64,000 bases of DNA from Smallanthus sonchifolius (lineage: Eukaryota > Streptophyta > Magnoliopsida > Asterales > Asteraceae), in the NCBI GenBank assembly GCA_023525975.1, contig CM042030.1, forward strand, positions 30,684,350 through 30,748,349, in the 5' to 3' direction. The notes below the pieces were generated by a model. That model was not told the origin of the DNA. It was given only the letters and a program-made list of their open reading frames with translations, and ran no database searches. Positions within the stretch are counted from its first letter, which is position 1, and each line of letters opens with the position of its first letter. The position numbers and the translations under genes are program-made. Shown piece by piece: positions 46,379 to 56,161 of this stretch.

Positions 46379-48943
46379 ATGTCAAATCTTCAGAACCTTA
46401 GCAGTATGCTAAATTATGATAATGAAATCGGTACTCCACAGAAACCTCCCAAGTTGCTCAATGTAAACGATTATTCCAATTGGAAAGCCCGTTTTGAGCA
46501 CTATATTTCATACACCGATTCATCGTTATGGATACCTATTCTTGAAGGATATAAGCATCCCACCCACTTGTATCTTGATGAAAACGTACCTAAGCCTATC
46601 TCTAAGCTGGATGCAGATGAAAAGAAGAATTATGATAGAGAGAAGAAGGCATTGGGTTCAATCACTATGTCATTAACTCGGGACTTGTTTCACAGTTTCC
46701 GAGGATATGAAACTTCTAAGGATCTTTGGAAGGCTTTACAGAAAAGATTCGAAGGAAATAGTGACATAAAGAAGAGCAAGAGGGATCTGCTCCGGAAGCA
46801 ATACGAGTGCTTCAGATTTATAGAAAATGAATCTTTAGATGATCTTATCTCTAGATTCTATCACCTGCAAACGGAGTTGAAATCGTTTGAGCTTAAATAT
46901 CCAGAAGAGGAAATGGTGGAAAAGTTTTTGGATGCTCTGCCACCGAGATATGAGATGTATACAACCCTGATGAGGGAAAGTTCAAAGTTCTATGAGATGA
47001 CAGTAGATGAGGCAGTTGGTAAGATTAAGGCTCACAACATGAATCTTATAAAGAGGGAGAATTCTGGAAGACCTCAGATACAGGACCCTTCCATGTATCA
47101 TGGGATGACTTCCACTTCAATGTCTTCCAGCTCTGGGATTGCCCTCTTTACTGGAAAACCCAATGAAGATGACCACTCAAATAGTTGTGGTGGTCATGCA
47201 TGTTATGCATCAGGATCAGGGTTTGGATCTCATCAACAAAACTCAAAGGCTCCTCAAAATACGTGCTCAACCAACCAGTCAGCTATTGCCAAGATAGCTG
47301 AAGATCATGTAGCATTATTCTCATCATGTATGCTGGCATATGAGAATTTCATTGGTGGAAAGCTAACGGATCCTGAGACTATTGAAGAGGACTTCAATCA
47401 AGTGGATCCTGATGATATTGAGGACATGGATATTCAGTGGAATATGGCCATGTTACTGAGGAGGGCCAAGCGTTTCCTGAACAGAACAGGAAGAAAGTAT
47501 ATTGGCGGGCATTCTAATGCTAAGGTTGGATTTGACAAATCCAAGGCCAAGTGCTACAAGTGTCAAAACTATGGACACTTTGCTCGTGAATGTCCAAAGG
47601 ACAGAGCACCGGCCTCTGGTTTTACCAGACCTAGCCAGGGAAACAGCCATGGCCAAAACAACCAAAGCCACCACAATCATACCCAAAGTAATCAGTCCAA
47701 TGCACTGGTCGCACAGAATGACGAAAATTTTGATTGGGGTGTGCATCTAGAGGACGCCATCATTGCTCAAACACAGGTTGGTCTCATGGCAGAAATCATG
47801 GAACTGATGGAGACCGAGAGGAAGGAAGCCGAGAGGAAGGAAGCTGAAGAAGAGGAAGCTTCTGAATCAAGTGAAAAGGAAGCTTCTGTAGCTGATGAAG
47901 ATGACTCTACCACTGCTGTTGCTCTCATGGCAATTGGCGAAGGACAAAGTTCATCATCTGAGGTAGATTCTAACCCTTTCTCTGTTATTTCTTGTTCTAA
48001 ATGTCTAGGGTTAAAGAATGAAATTTCTGAGCTCCAAGACATAATCGAACCCCTAAATTTGGCAGCTAAAAATTACAAAACAAATGAATCACGTTTTAAA
48101 GAATCCGTTGAAATGCTACAAACAGAAAAACATGACTATTCTTTAAAAATAAGCGACCAACAGGTTCATTTGGATATTGCATATAGGGCGTTGGAAAAGA
48201 AGAACAATGAAAATAACAAACTGCAAAATGAGATCTTGCAGCTCAAATGCACTAACGAGAAATTGAAAAACTCTCGCTTTGTGGTGGAACACTACGAATC
48301 AGTGGTGAGAAAAATGAATGGCCTAGGACTTGGTTCCAATGCCATTCCTCCACCAATAAGTGGGCAGTTTGTCAATAGCTTGATAGACATTGATCTCACT
48401 TGTCTAGATGAGCCCTCTGATAAAGATGATTCCCCTAAAAAGGATGAATCCTCAAGTAAGGCTAACTCCACATCTAGTGAGGAGTATGTTACTGCTTCTA
48501 AGGATGGGTCGGTTAACACTTGCCCTGAAGGAGTAGTCTCTGAGGAGTTGTTGACTGAACAGAAAGTCCACAAAAACATTATCACTAATGGTGATAATTG
48601 CATTTTAACTGAACCTGATATCATTGAGACAAATGATAAACTTAAGGGAATGCTTTACCAAGGTTTTAAAAATATTAACCAAGCTAAGAAAGAGGCTTTT
48701 TCAAATCATTATGGGCTTGGTTACAAAGAAAATTTGCAAAAGTATTATACCCCCAAACCTCAAACTGTAAATGTTCAGACTTCTGTTCATAAACCTACTC
48801 TTCCTTCTCATAATGGTGAGTTTTCTAAGGTCAGAACTAAAGAGCCTTACAAGAGAACTTATGTAGACAGGAGGAATTGTTTTCACTGTGGCGTGGTTGG
48901 TCACATTGTAGTGAACTGTCCTTCTAAGAACCAAGGGAAATGA
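46379..48943 (+). CDS. gag: Element F gag
   Basis: The ATG at 46379 gives MSNLQNLSSMLN, about 854 codons. Residues 25-230 are the copia gag domain (LNVNDYSNWKARFEHYI...LLRKQYECFRF). A CCHC knuckle CYKCQNYGHFAREC is near residue 392 (47551-47592). A Glu-rich acidic stretch (ERKEAERKEAEEEEA) lies around 480, a long coiled-coil-like region around 560-640, and a second CCHC CFHCGVVGHIVVNC near 834 (48879-48920). It ends at TGA 48941; the same frame stays open to 49474, and H has no stop there. Gag packages the RNA; the long region between the knuckles is a Sirevirus-type feature. Confidence 0.93.
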   Translation: MSNLQNLSSMLNYDNEIGTPQKPPKLLNVNDYSNWKARFEHYISYTDSSLWIPILEGYKHPTHLYLDENVPKPISKLDADEKKNYDREKKALGSITMSLTRDLFHSFRGYETSKDLWKALQKRFEGNSDIKKSKRDLLRKQYECFRFIENESLDDLISRFYHLQTELKSFELKYPEEEMVEKFLDALPPRYEMYTTLMRESSKFYEMTVDEAVGKIKAHNMNLIKRENSGRPQIQDPSMYHGMTSTSMSSSSGIALFTGKPNEDDHSNSCGGHACYASGSGFGSHQQNSKAPQNTCSTNQSAIAKIAEDHVALFSSCMLAYENFIGGKLTDPETIEEDFNQVDPDDIEDMDIQWNMAMLLRRAKRFLNRTGRKYIGGHSNAKVGFDKSKAKCYKCQNYGHFARECPKDRAPASGFTRPSQGNSHGQNNQSHHNHTQSNQSNALVAQNDENFDWGVHLEDAIIAQTQVGLMAEIMELMETERKEAERKEAEEEEASESSEKEASVADEDDSTTAVALMAIGEGQSSSSEVDSNPFSVISCSKCLGLKNEISELQDIIEPLNLAAKNYKTNESRFKESVEMLQTEKHDYSLKISDQQVHLDIAYRALEKKNNENNKLQNEILQLKCTNEKLKNSRFVVEHYESVVRKMNGLGLGSNAIPPPISGQFVNSLIDIDLTCLDEPSDKDDSPKKDESSSKANSTSSEEYVTASKDGSVNTCPEGVVSEELLTEQKVHKNIITNGDNCILTEPDIIETNDKLKGMLYQGFKNINQAKKEAFSNHYGLGYKENLQKYYTPKPQTVNVQTSVHKPTLPSHNGEFSKVRTKEPYKRTYVDRRNCFHCGVVGHIVVNCPSKNQGK

Positions 48944-49474
48944 CATGTTGTTTCACAGCCTGCTGTTATCCCCAGGTCGCCACCAGTGAAACCATCTCCC
49001 AAAAGTCCTAAGCAAATTTTGGTGAAACCACCAGTGCAACCGATAGCAAAGCCAAAGATCAAATCTGAGGCCAAGCCCTCTGTTGTAAGAAAGGTAAAGC
49101 AACCTGCTGTACCTCGTGTGTCTACATCTGGTAGTACACGCTCTGGTGAGAAACCTGTGGCTAGACTCTCTAAGCCACAGAGAAGAAGAAGGAATAAGAG
49201 GTTGAGAAAGCTGGAACAGCTGACTAAAGCTCAATCAGGTGAAGCTTCCACAAGTTCACCGGCTGTGATTGAACCAAAGACTCCTGTTCTGGTTAAGATT
49301 CAAAAGAGATCCTCGACCAAGAAAGTAAAAAGTTCTCAATCTCTTGTTCCCAATTCCTCCAAAGATTCACCAGGTTTGGACAGTCATCATGACTGTGAGT
49401 TGACAGAAGTAGTTTATTTTGAGAAGGATGGACGACCCAAGACCACAATGGCTTGGGTCTCCAAATCTAACTAA
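48944..49474 (+). CDS. Element F gag C-terminal extension after TGA
   Basis: Same frame as gag (first ATG 48986). It is Pro/Lys rich, then strongly basic (KPQRRRRNKRLRKLEQL, about 49168-49220), then Ser/Pro rich, ending DGRPKTTMAWVSKSN at TAA 49472-49474. The matching part of H is one continuous frame with its gag, so the TGA looks like damage or a readthrough stop. The basic cluster could bind nucleic acid or act as a nuclear signal; this is inference. Confidence 0.75.
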   Translation, partial: HVVSQPAVIPRSPPVKPSPKSPKQILVKPPVQPIAKPKIKSEAKPSVVRKVKQPAVPRVSTSGSTRSGEKPVARLSKPQRRRRNKRLRKLEQLTKAQSGEASTSSPAVIEPKTPVLVKIQKRSSTKKVKSSQSLVPNSSKDSPGLDSHHDCELTEVVYFEKDGRPKTTMAWVSKSN

Positions 49475-52400
49475 TTCTTTTATTACTCGTGCAGGGACGT
49501 CCGAAGGGTACTATCTCTAACCGCTGGTATGTAGATAGTGGATGCTCCCGGCACATGACAGGAAACATGGCCTTGCTTCAAGACGTTAAACCTTTTAGAG
49601 GCGGCTATGTGGCCTTTGCCGGAGAAAAAGGCGGCAGTATCACGTGACAAGGCGTGGTTTCGAATGGTTGTGTTAGCTTTGACAATGTCAACTTCTACGA
49701 GCAGCTGAAGCATAACCTGTTGAGTGTCTCACAAATGTGTGACAAGGAGTACTCAGTGATGTTTGACAAGTCAGAATGTCTGATTCTCAAACCCGGTTTC
49801 AAAGTTCCTGAAGACTGGATTCTGATGCGAGCACCAAGAACAAACGACACTTATCAGATTGATATGAGCGTCGCAAAAACCACGTCAGCAGTTGCTACTT
49901 GTTTGCTTACAAAAGCGACAGAGCTTGACTCCATCTTGTGGCATAGGAAACTCGGACATATTTCTTATCGTAAAATGAATCATCTTGTCCGAAACGGTTT
50001 AGTAACCAGGGTTCCTAAGCTGAGATTTACCGTTGCAGATGACTGTATGCCTTGTAAAAAGGGCAAACAGCAACGGAAGTCTCACAAGCCCAAGCTCCAA
50101 AACTCTATTGATACCCCTTTGGAGCTATTACACATGGATCTGTTTGGCCCCATAAGTATCAGGAGTATTGGAGGTAAGTCGTTCTGTCTAGTTGTAACTG
50201 ATGATTTCTCACGTTTTTCTTGGGTGCATTTTTTAGGTACTAAAGACGAGACTGCTGATATTCTTCAATACCTGATCCTGAGCTTGGAATCTCTTTGCAA
50301 GCTGAAAGTTCGAAGAATAAGGAGTGACAACGGAACTGAGTTCAAGAATAATTTGATGGAACTTTTCTGTCTCAAGAAAGGGATCCGTCACGAATTCAGC
50401 GCGCCGTACACGCCTCAGCAGAATGGAGTTGCTGAACGGAAGAACAGAACACTGATTGAGACTGCAAGGACTATGCTGTCGGATGCAAAGCTTCCTGTCA
50501 CATTCTGGGCAGAAGCAGTTAATACAGCTTGTCACGTCTTAAACAGAGTTTTGGTGGTGAAAAGACACAACAAGACTTGTTACGAGTTGATCAACAATCG
50601 ACTTCCCAATCTTGATTACCTAGTTTCTTTTGGTAGTCCTTGTTCGTTGTTGCTACAGTACAAAGACCGCCAGTCTAAGTTTCATGCAAAAGCTGTAGAA
50701 GGCATTTTCTTAGGATATGTTGCCAACTCGCCTTGCAAGAGAGTGTACAACATAGGAACTCGTACTGTCGAGGAATGGTTCGAAGTGGATAGTAGTAAAC
50801 ACAGCATTCCACCAGAACCAAAAGGTCCAGCTTGGGGTTTTGATTATGATGCGCTATTCAAGTCATTTAATCTTCCTGATTTATCTGCAGAAGACGCCAA
50901 AAATGTTTATAATCTATTGAATGGCGGCAGTTTTTCGACTCGTGCTACTGTACCAATTATAACTCCGGATTCCAATGCTGCATCTGCATCTGGAACTCAT
51001 GACAGTGATAACAGTGAAAGTGTTCATGTTACTGGAGATGACGCTGAAGCCAATCCTAACACAACTGTAGGAAATGAAGCTCCAGTTAATCCAATTAACA
51101 TTGACTCTTCCTCTGCTGATACACAGGAAATGGGGGAGTTAAGCACAAATCTAGATCCAGAAATTCAAGAACCAATTGTACCGGAGACGAGAGTGCATAG
51201 GAATCATCCAATCGGCAACATTATTGGTGATCCTTATGCCGGTGTTCAGACTCGTCATAGAACCATCACAGAGAACACCAGTCTTTTCACAGAGATATTT
51301 AACACTGGTGTCATGGAAACCTGTCTGCATGCTGCATTCGTGTCCCAGATAGAGCCGAAGAATGTGAAGGAGGCTCTCACTGACAACTGCTGGATTGAGG
51401 CGATGCAAGATGAATTGTCACAATTCCAAAAGTTGCACGTGTGGGATTTGGTTGACTTGCCAAAAGGCTTTCAGCCAATTGGAACTAGATGGGTATTCAA
51501 ATGCAAGACGGATGATCGTCATGTAGTTGTGAAGAACAAGGCAAGATTGGTTGTTCAGGGTTTTTATCAACAAGAGGGGTTGGATTACACGGAAGTATAT
51601 GCCCCAGTTGCTAGAATTGAGGCCATTCGACTGTTCTTGGCTTATGCCACATATGTCGGCTTCAAGGTCTACCAACTTGATGTGAAGAGTGCTTTCCTTT
51701 ATGGTAAAGTTCATGAAGAAGTCTATGTCACTCAACCTCCCGGTTTTGAAGATCCGCATAATATCAATAAAGTGTACAAGCTCGACAAAGCACTTTATGG
51801 TCTTCATCAAGCACCGCGGGCATGGTATGAGACACTATCAAAGCATTTACTGTCTAATGGTTTCGACCGTGGACAGATTGACTCGACTCTCTTCATAAGG
51901 AAAGCAGGAGGTGACATTCTTCTTGTGCAAGTATATGTCGACGACATCATTTTCGGGTCGACCAATGAAGGGATGTGTAGGGAATTCGAGAAGGTGATGA
52001 AGTCCAAGTTTGAAATGAGCAATATGGGTGAACTGTCGTTCTTCCTGGGTCTGCAAGCCAGTCAAAGAGAGGATGGCATTTATCTACATCAAACTAAGTA
52101 CGTGCAGGACATCTTGTCAAAATACAAGATGAGTGATAGCACTACTTATGGCACACCAATCCCAGTCAATCATGGTTTGCATCCTGACAAAGATGGGAAG
52201 GATGTAGACAGTAGGTTGTACCGTGGGATGATCGGATCACTTATGTATCTCACAGCTTCAAGACCCGATATTATGTTTGCTGTATGCTTGTGCTCAAGGT
52301 TTCAGTCTCAACCGAAGGAGTCACATATGATAGCCGTGAAGAGGATTTTCAGATTCCTGAAAGGGAAACCCCGATTAGGTCTTTGGTACTCTAAGCAGCA

Positions 52401-52878
52401 GTCATTTGACTTCAAAGCCTACACTGATTCAGATTATGGCGGTTGTAACCTTGACAGAAAGTCAACTTCTGGCGGATGTCAATTCTTGGGAGACAGACTG
52501 GTCTCCTGGCAGTGTAAGAAGCAGTCAACGGTTTCTGTCTCAACTTGTGAAGCAGAATACATTGCTGCAGCTAGCGGTTGTTCTCAGATATTGTGGATTC
52601 AGCAGCAATTGCGAGACTACGGCTTGAACTTCACTGGAACTCCTTTATTCATTGACAACAATGCCACCATGTCCATCACAAATAACCCGGTGAAACATTC
52701 CAAAACTAAGCATATTGAAATTCGCCATCATTTCATCCGTGATTGTGCTGAAAAGCATTTAATTGAACTTGTAAAGGTTCACACGGATGACAATCTTGCT
52801 GACCTTTTCACAAAGGCATTTGATCGGTCCCGTTTTGAACATCTTGTCAACTTGATAGGAATGTTTAATCCTGAGTGA
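49475..52878 (+). CDS. pol: Element F pol: protease, integrase, RT, RNase H
   Basis: Lies in the frame at -1 relative to gag. The first part, with protease WYVDSGCSRHM (about 49524), is cut by TGA 49645-49647. The remainder is one 1074-codon frame from 49654. Order: GAG pre-integrase and HHCC zinc (WHRKLGHIS...CMPC, about 49940-50055); integrase core DDE with HMDLFGP (about 50130), IRSDNGTEF (about 50320) and GVAERKNR (about 50425); a low-complexity linker (about 50930-51200); reverse transcriptase with QLDVKSAFLYG (about 51670) and YVDDIIFGS (about 51933); RNase H with YTDSDYGGC (about 52420) and ISTCEAEY-like SVSTCEAEY (about 52536). It ends LVNLIGMFNPE. All named catalytic motifs are present. 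Confidence 0.95.
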
Positions 52879-54982
52879 AAATTAATTTTCTTAAATCAAT
52901 TCAATTCATGGAAGTTAAAAAAAAAAAAAAAAAAAAAAAATTGAAAATGGAGAAAATTTCAAAAGAATCACTTGAGAAACGAGGAAATGATAGTACATCT
53001 GAAATGATCTAACCATCATAGATTGCTCATATGGGAAATGATTGCGTCATGTTTACTTAATTGTTTTAAATTATTATGTTTTTAATCTGTTTATTTACAA
53101 GTAATTTGAATTGTCAGTAGGCTGTACGCGTCTTTGAATCACTAGTAGTGTGGAAACTAAATCTAAATTACAACTGTGATTTGAACCCATGTTTGAAAGT
53201 GTGTGTGTGTACAAGAATAGAAAAGATCATTATCAGATAAAGGATGTTAGATTTTGACAATAATTTTCTTTTGAGATCAGTTTCGGGTTATGTTGTTAGC
53301 ACAATTAATGCGGTTCATCTCACTGCCCATACTCACAAGTATGCAAGGAGAGATTGAATCAAGACATGTCTCTACATCAACCGTTGAGCATGTATTCACC
53401 CTTGAATCATTCCTGGTTCATTGAAATCAAATCCAGATAAAAGTTGGATCCCCTTACCTTATAATCAAACACCATATTCATTATCCCGAATCATCATACC
53501 GATATTCAAAGAAGAAAAATATCATGAAACCAAGACAAATGAATCACTCGATTCTGAATCTTATGATTCCTGATAATCCTTATGGATTCTGCTTGATTTT
53601 TCTGTGCTAATTGATGTAACTTCATTCTGAAAATTAAGAATATCATTGGAAAAATCTTAGATGCCTTGAGATAGTGCAAAATATCATAGCATTTAAGTGG
53701 GGTACACGTTGTATATTTTATAATTAATACCTTAATACACAAGAACATGATACAAAGATGCGTATAGTTTCAAATCTTATAATATTGTCAACTTGAATTA
53801 CTTGTTTGTGTGCTTATTACGTAAGACTAAAGAGTAATACATGACATGATCCCATATTCTTTGATGTTTATATTGTATCGTTTTTGCTATAAGTTAGCCT
53901 GATATGATCCTCTTCTCGTGTCTTTGATCAAAAATAGCTTGTGTGAATACTTGTACATATCTATCTTGAAAAGAACAAAAATATTTTTATGTTTAATCTT
54001 CATGAATTGTATTTGAATCCTCGTGGTCGAATGTTTTTATCTTGTTCGTTATTTGACTTAAATATCTTCATAAATTCTGAGTTGAAAAATTGCGCACTTA
54101 AGGTTTCTGCGCACTTGTCAAGTACGCACGAAGTAAGACTTGCGCACTTAGCAAGTACGCAAGAGTTAATTCCTGCGTACTTGTTAAGTACGCAAGAGTT
54201 AATTCGTGCGCACTTACCAAGTACGCACGAACATTATCAGTGGGGTATAAGTTCAACACTTAGAAAAATTTTCAGGTTAAGCTTTCAAACCGAAATTTTT
54301 CCCCCTGCAATTTTCTCTCAAAATCGAGTGTGTTCAAACCCGTTTTTCATCCCTTCCACTTTATCATCTTCGTATTTCATCCCTTTGGTGAGAATCTAAG
54401 CCGATTCCATCCATAGATTCGTGTTTATTGGACCGATTTTTGACCTAGAAAATTTTAGATTAATGTCGACAAATTTTGGGGTAATTTTGGGGTTGTTTGG
54501 GTAACTAATGTCACTAACAGGTTATTAGATTGCCTAATCGCTCATACATTTTCCCTTTGGTCATCGTTTGATCCGTCGGGTTGAAGTCGACTGTCAGTGG
54601 GACGTTCGTCGACCTAGGTCCAAAATTTGATCGTCATTTAGTGGTTAAACGGTGTTGATAATGGTACCATAGGTTAGAATCCCTGATTCCGACCTAGTGG
54701 CTACCTAATCAACCCGCATTTTGATCGAATTTAAAACTTTGAAATTTTTGCTAAAGGTTGTTCTTGCGCACTTAGCAAGTACGCAAGAAGTAATTCCTGC
54801 GTACTTGCTAAGTACGCAAGAGTAAAATCCTGCGCACTTGATAAGTGCGCAGGACCAACACTTAGAAAATTTTCTTAAGTCTGAAAATTTTTTCAAAGTG
54901 TAACTACTATTCTATGTCATGTGTGTCTATTTCCATTGTTATAAATTGTTCTGATTACGGTTTCTGTGTGTGTTTGCAGATA
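52879..54982 (+). other. Element F spacer between pol and extra ORF
   Basis: About 2.1 kb without a gene. It contains an A24 tract (52917-52940) 38 bases after the pol stop. Three blocks are shared with the C spacer in the same order: GAAACCAAGACAA (53526), TTTTTCTGTGCTAA (about 53597), GTGGGGTACAC (53697-53707). Two palindrome clusters are present (54091-54230 and 54768-54855). A TATA-like GGTATAAG sits at about 54244. An acceptor-like tract ends in CAG three bases before the ATG at 54983. Confidence 0.75.
54091..54855. repeat. GCGYACTT/AAGTRCGC palindromes in the F spacer
   Basis: Four full units at about 54107-54230 and three at about 54768-54853 (for example GCGTACTTGTTAAGTACGC, GCGCACTTGATAAGTGCGC). 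They are the same as those in the F LTR. The first cluster ends about 14 bases before a TATA-like GGTATAAG, close to the 14-base gap in the LTR. Confidence 0.85.
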
Positions 54983-54985
54983 ATG
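54963..54985 (+). promoter_or_regulatory. Splice-acceptor-like site before the F extra ORF
   Basis: TTTCTGTGTGTGTTTGCAG, then ATA, then the ATG of MARAFTDEF. The AG is at 54978-54979. C has CAG-AT-ATG at the same place. Confidence 0.45.
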
Positions 54986-56161
54986 GCTCGTGCATTCACT
55001 GACGAATTCAATCTGTTGGCGCTCACTGAACCAGAATGGAAAGGGGCCGCTTTACAATATAGAGAGATTGTGGACTTCCTGAACAGATCTAAAATAAGTT
55101 ATGCAATTTCGGCTAATCCAACAGTCTCAAGACCTTACTTAGAGCAATTCTGGGAGACAGCAGAGCACGATTGCACGGTATCTCCAAATGTCATAAGGGC
55201 TACCGTTGACGGTCGGGCTATTGCCATCTCTGAGGATACAATAAGGAGAGTACTGCAATTTGGAGACCTTCCCACCGACCCGACATCCTATCCAGATTAC
55301 TACGTGGATGGGTGTTGGAGGCAGAGAATGGGATATGTCGGGGAAAGGGACTATGCTTCATACAAGAAAATGTGGGTTCTAGATCAATGGCGTTACTTTG
55401 CCCACGTCATGATCATGTGCATCTCATCAAGGAAAGCAGGAAAGGATGCCATGGGTCATGACCTTGCCGCAGCCATGGTGGGCTTGTCTCTCAATCGGGG
55501 CTACAACTTCTCCCGCTTTATTTTCAAAGCAATCAATGACCAGATAAACACGGCGGAGAGGTTTAGGTTCCTTTTATACCCGAGGTTTGTGCAACTTTTG
55601 ATCGATGATGCGTTGCCAAACCTGCGTGCGATCGGGGAGAAACTGCAAGTGAAGAGAGTGGCCAAGAGAGTCTTTGCACAGTTCTTAAAGCCAGGCAGTG
55701 TAGAACCTACCCCTGAGCATACTGAACTCTTCGGCCACCTGATTAATGAAGCATATGTCGCTCCGAAGGACTGGAACTGGTATAGTCCCAACTCGGGACG
55801 AGAGATGAGTGATCACTCTGATGAAGAACAAGATGAAGAAGATGATGATAATGATGAAGGTGATGATGAAGGTGGTGCTGGTGGTGCTGAGGAATCCGAT
55901 TCGAAGGCTACAGAATCAGATTCTTCTGATTCCGATGATGCACTATCACAGGCACATCCGAGAAGGTCGGCACAGGTAACCCTGCCTGAGTCGTCTTCAA
56001 AAAGAAAACGACAAAGCTCGAGCAGCGAATATGAGCCGGCTTCCGACTCTGACGCTGCTCTACAAAGACGAAGGCGAGAGAAAGCCAACAAGAAAAGGGG
56101 CGATAGGCAAGAGGTTGCTATCCCCAGGGTTGAAGAGATTCCGATTGTGCAGCCAGTATAA
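54983..56161 (+). CDS. Element F extra ORF, N-terminal part
   Basis: The frame is open from an ATG at 54914, but homology to C begins at MARAFTDEF (54983). The first 270 residues form a domain shared with C and E: EIVDFLNRSKISYAIS, then RATV..IAISEDTIR, SYP...GC, QWRYFAHVMI, NFSRFIF, LYPRFVQLLI. A strongly acidic run (DEEQDEEDDDNDEGDDEG, about 55825-55875) and a Ser/Lys/Arg-rich segment follow. It stops at TAA 56159-56161; the same frame continues to 58168, so this is one gene with one stop. It occupies the place called envelope-like in Sireviruses, but no signal peptide or membrane span is seen. Function unknown. Confidence 0.85.
   Translation: MARAFTDEFNLLALTEPEWKGAALQYREIVDFLNRSKISYAISANPTVSRPYLEQFWETAEHDCTVSPNVIRATVDGRAIAISEDTIRRVLQFGDLPTDPTSYPDYYVDGCWRQRMGYVGERDYASYKKMWVLDQWRYFAHVMIMCISSRKAGKDAMGHDLAAAMVGLSLNRGYNFSRFIFKAINDQINTAERFRFLLYPRFVQLLIDDALPNLRAIGEKLQVKRVAKRVFAQFLKPGSVEPTPEHTELFGHLINEAYVAPKDWNWYSPNSGREMSDHSDEEQDEEDDDNDEGDDEGGAGGAEESDSKATESDSSDSDDALSQAHPRRSAQVTLPESSSKRKRQSSSSEYEPASDSDAALQRRRREKANKKRGDRQEVAIPRVEEIPIVQPV

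Noticed and set aside
52917..52940. The A24 tract as the tail of a processed gene copy
   Set aside because: The sequence before it continues directly from the pol stop of F, with no foreign gene and no target duplication around it.
54705..54896. Minus-strand Cys-rich ORF in the F spacer
   Set aside because: Produced by the palindrome repeats (AAGTACGC read as repeated KYA/KCA); no independent support.
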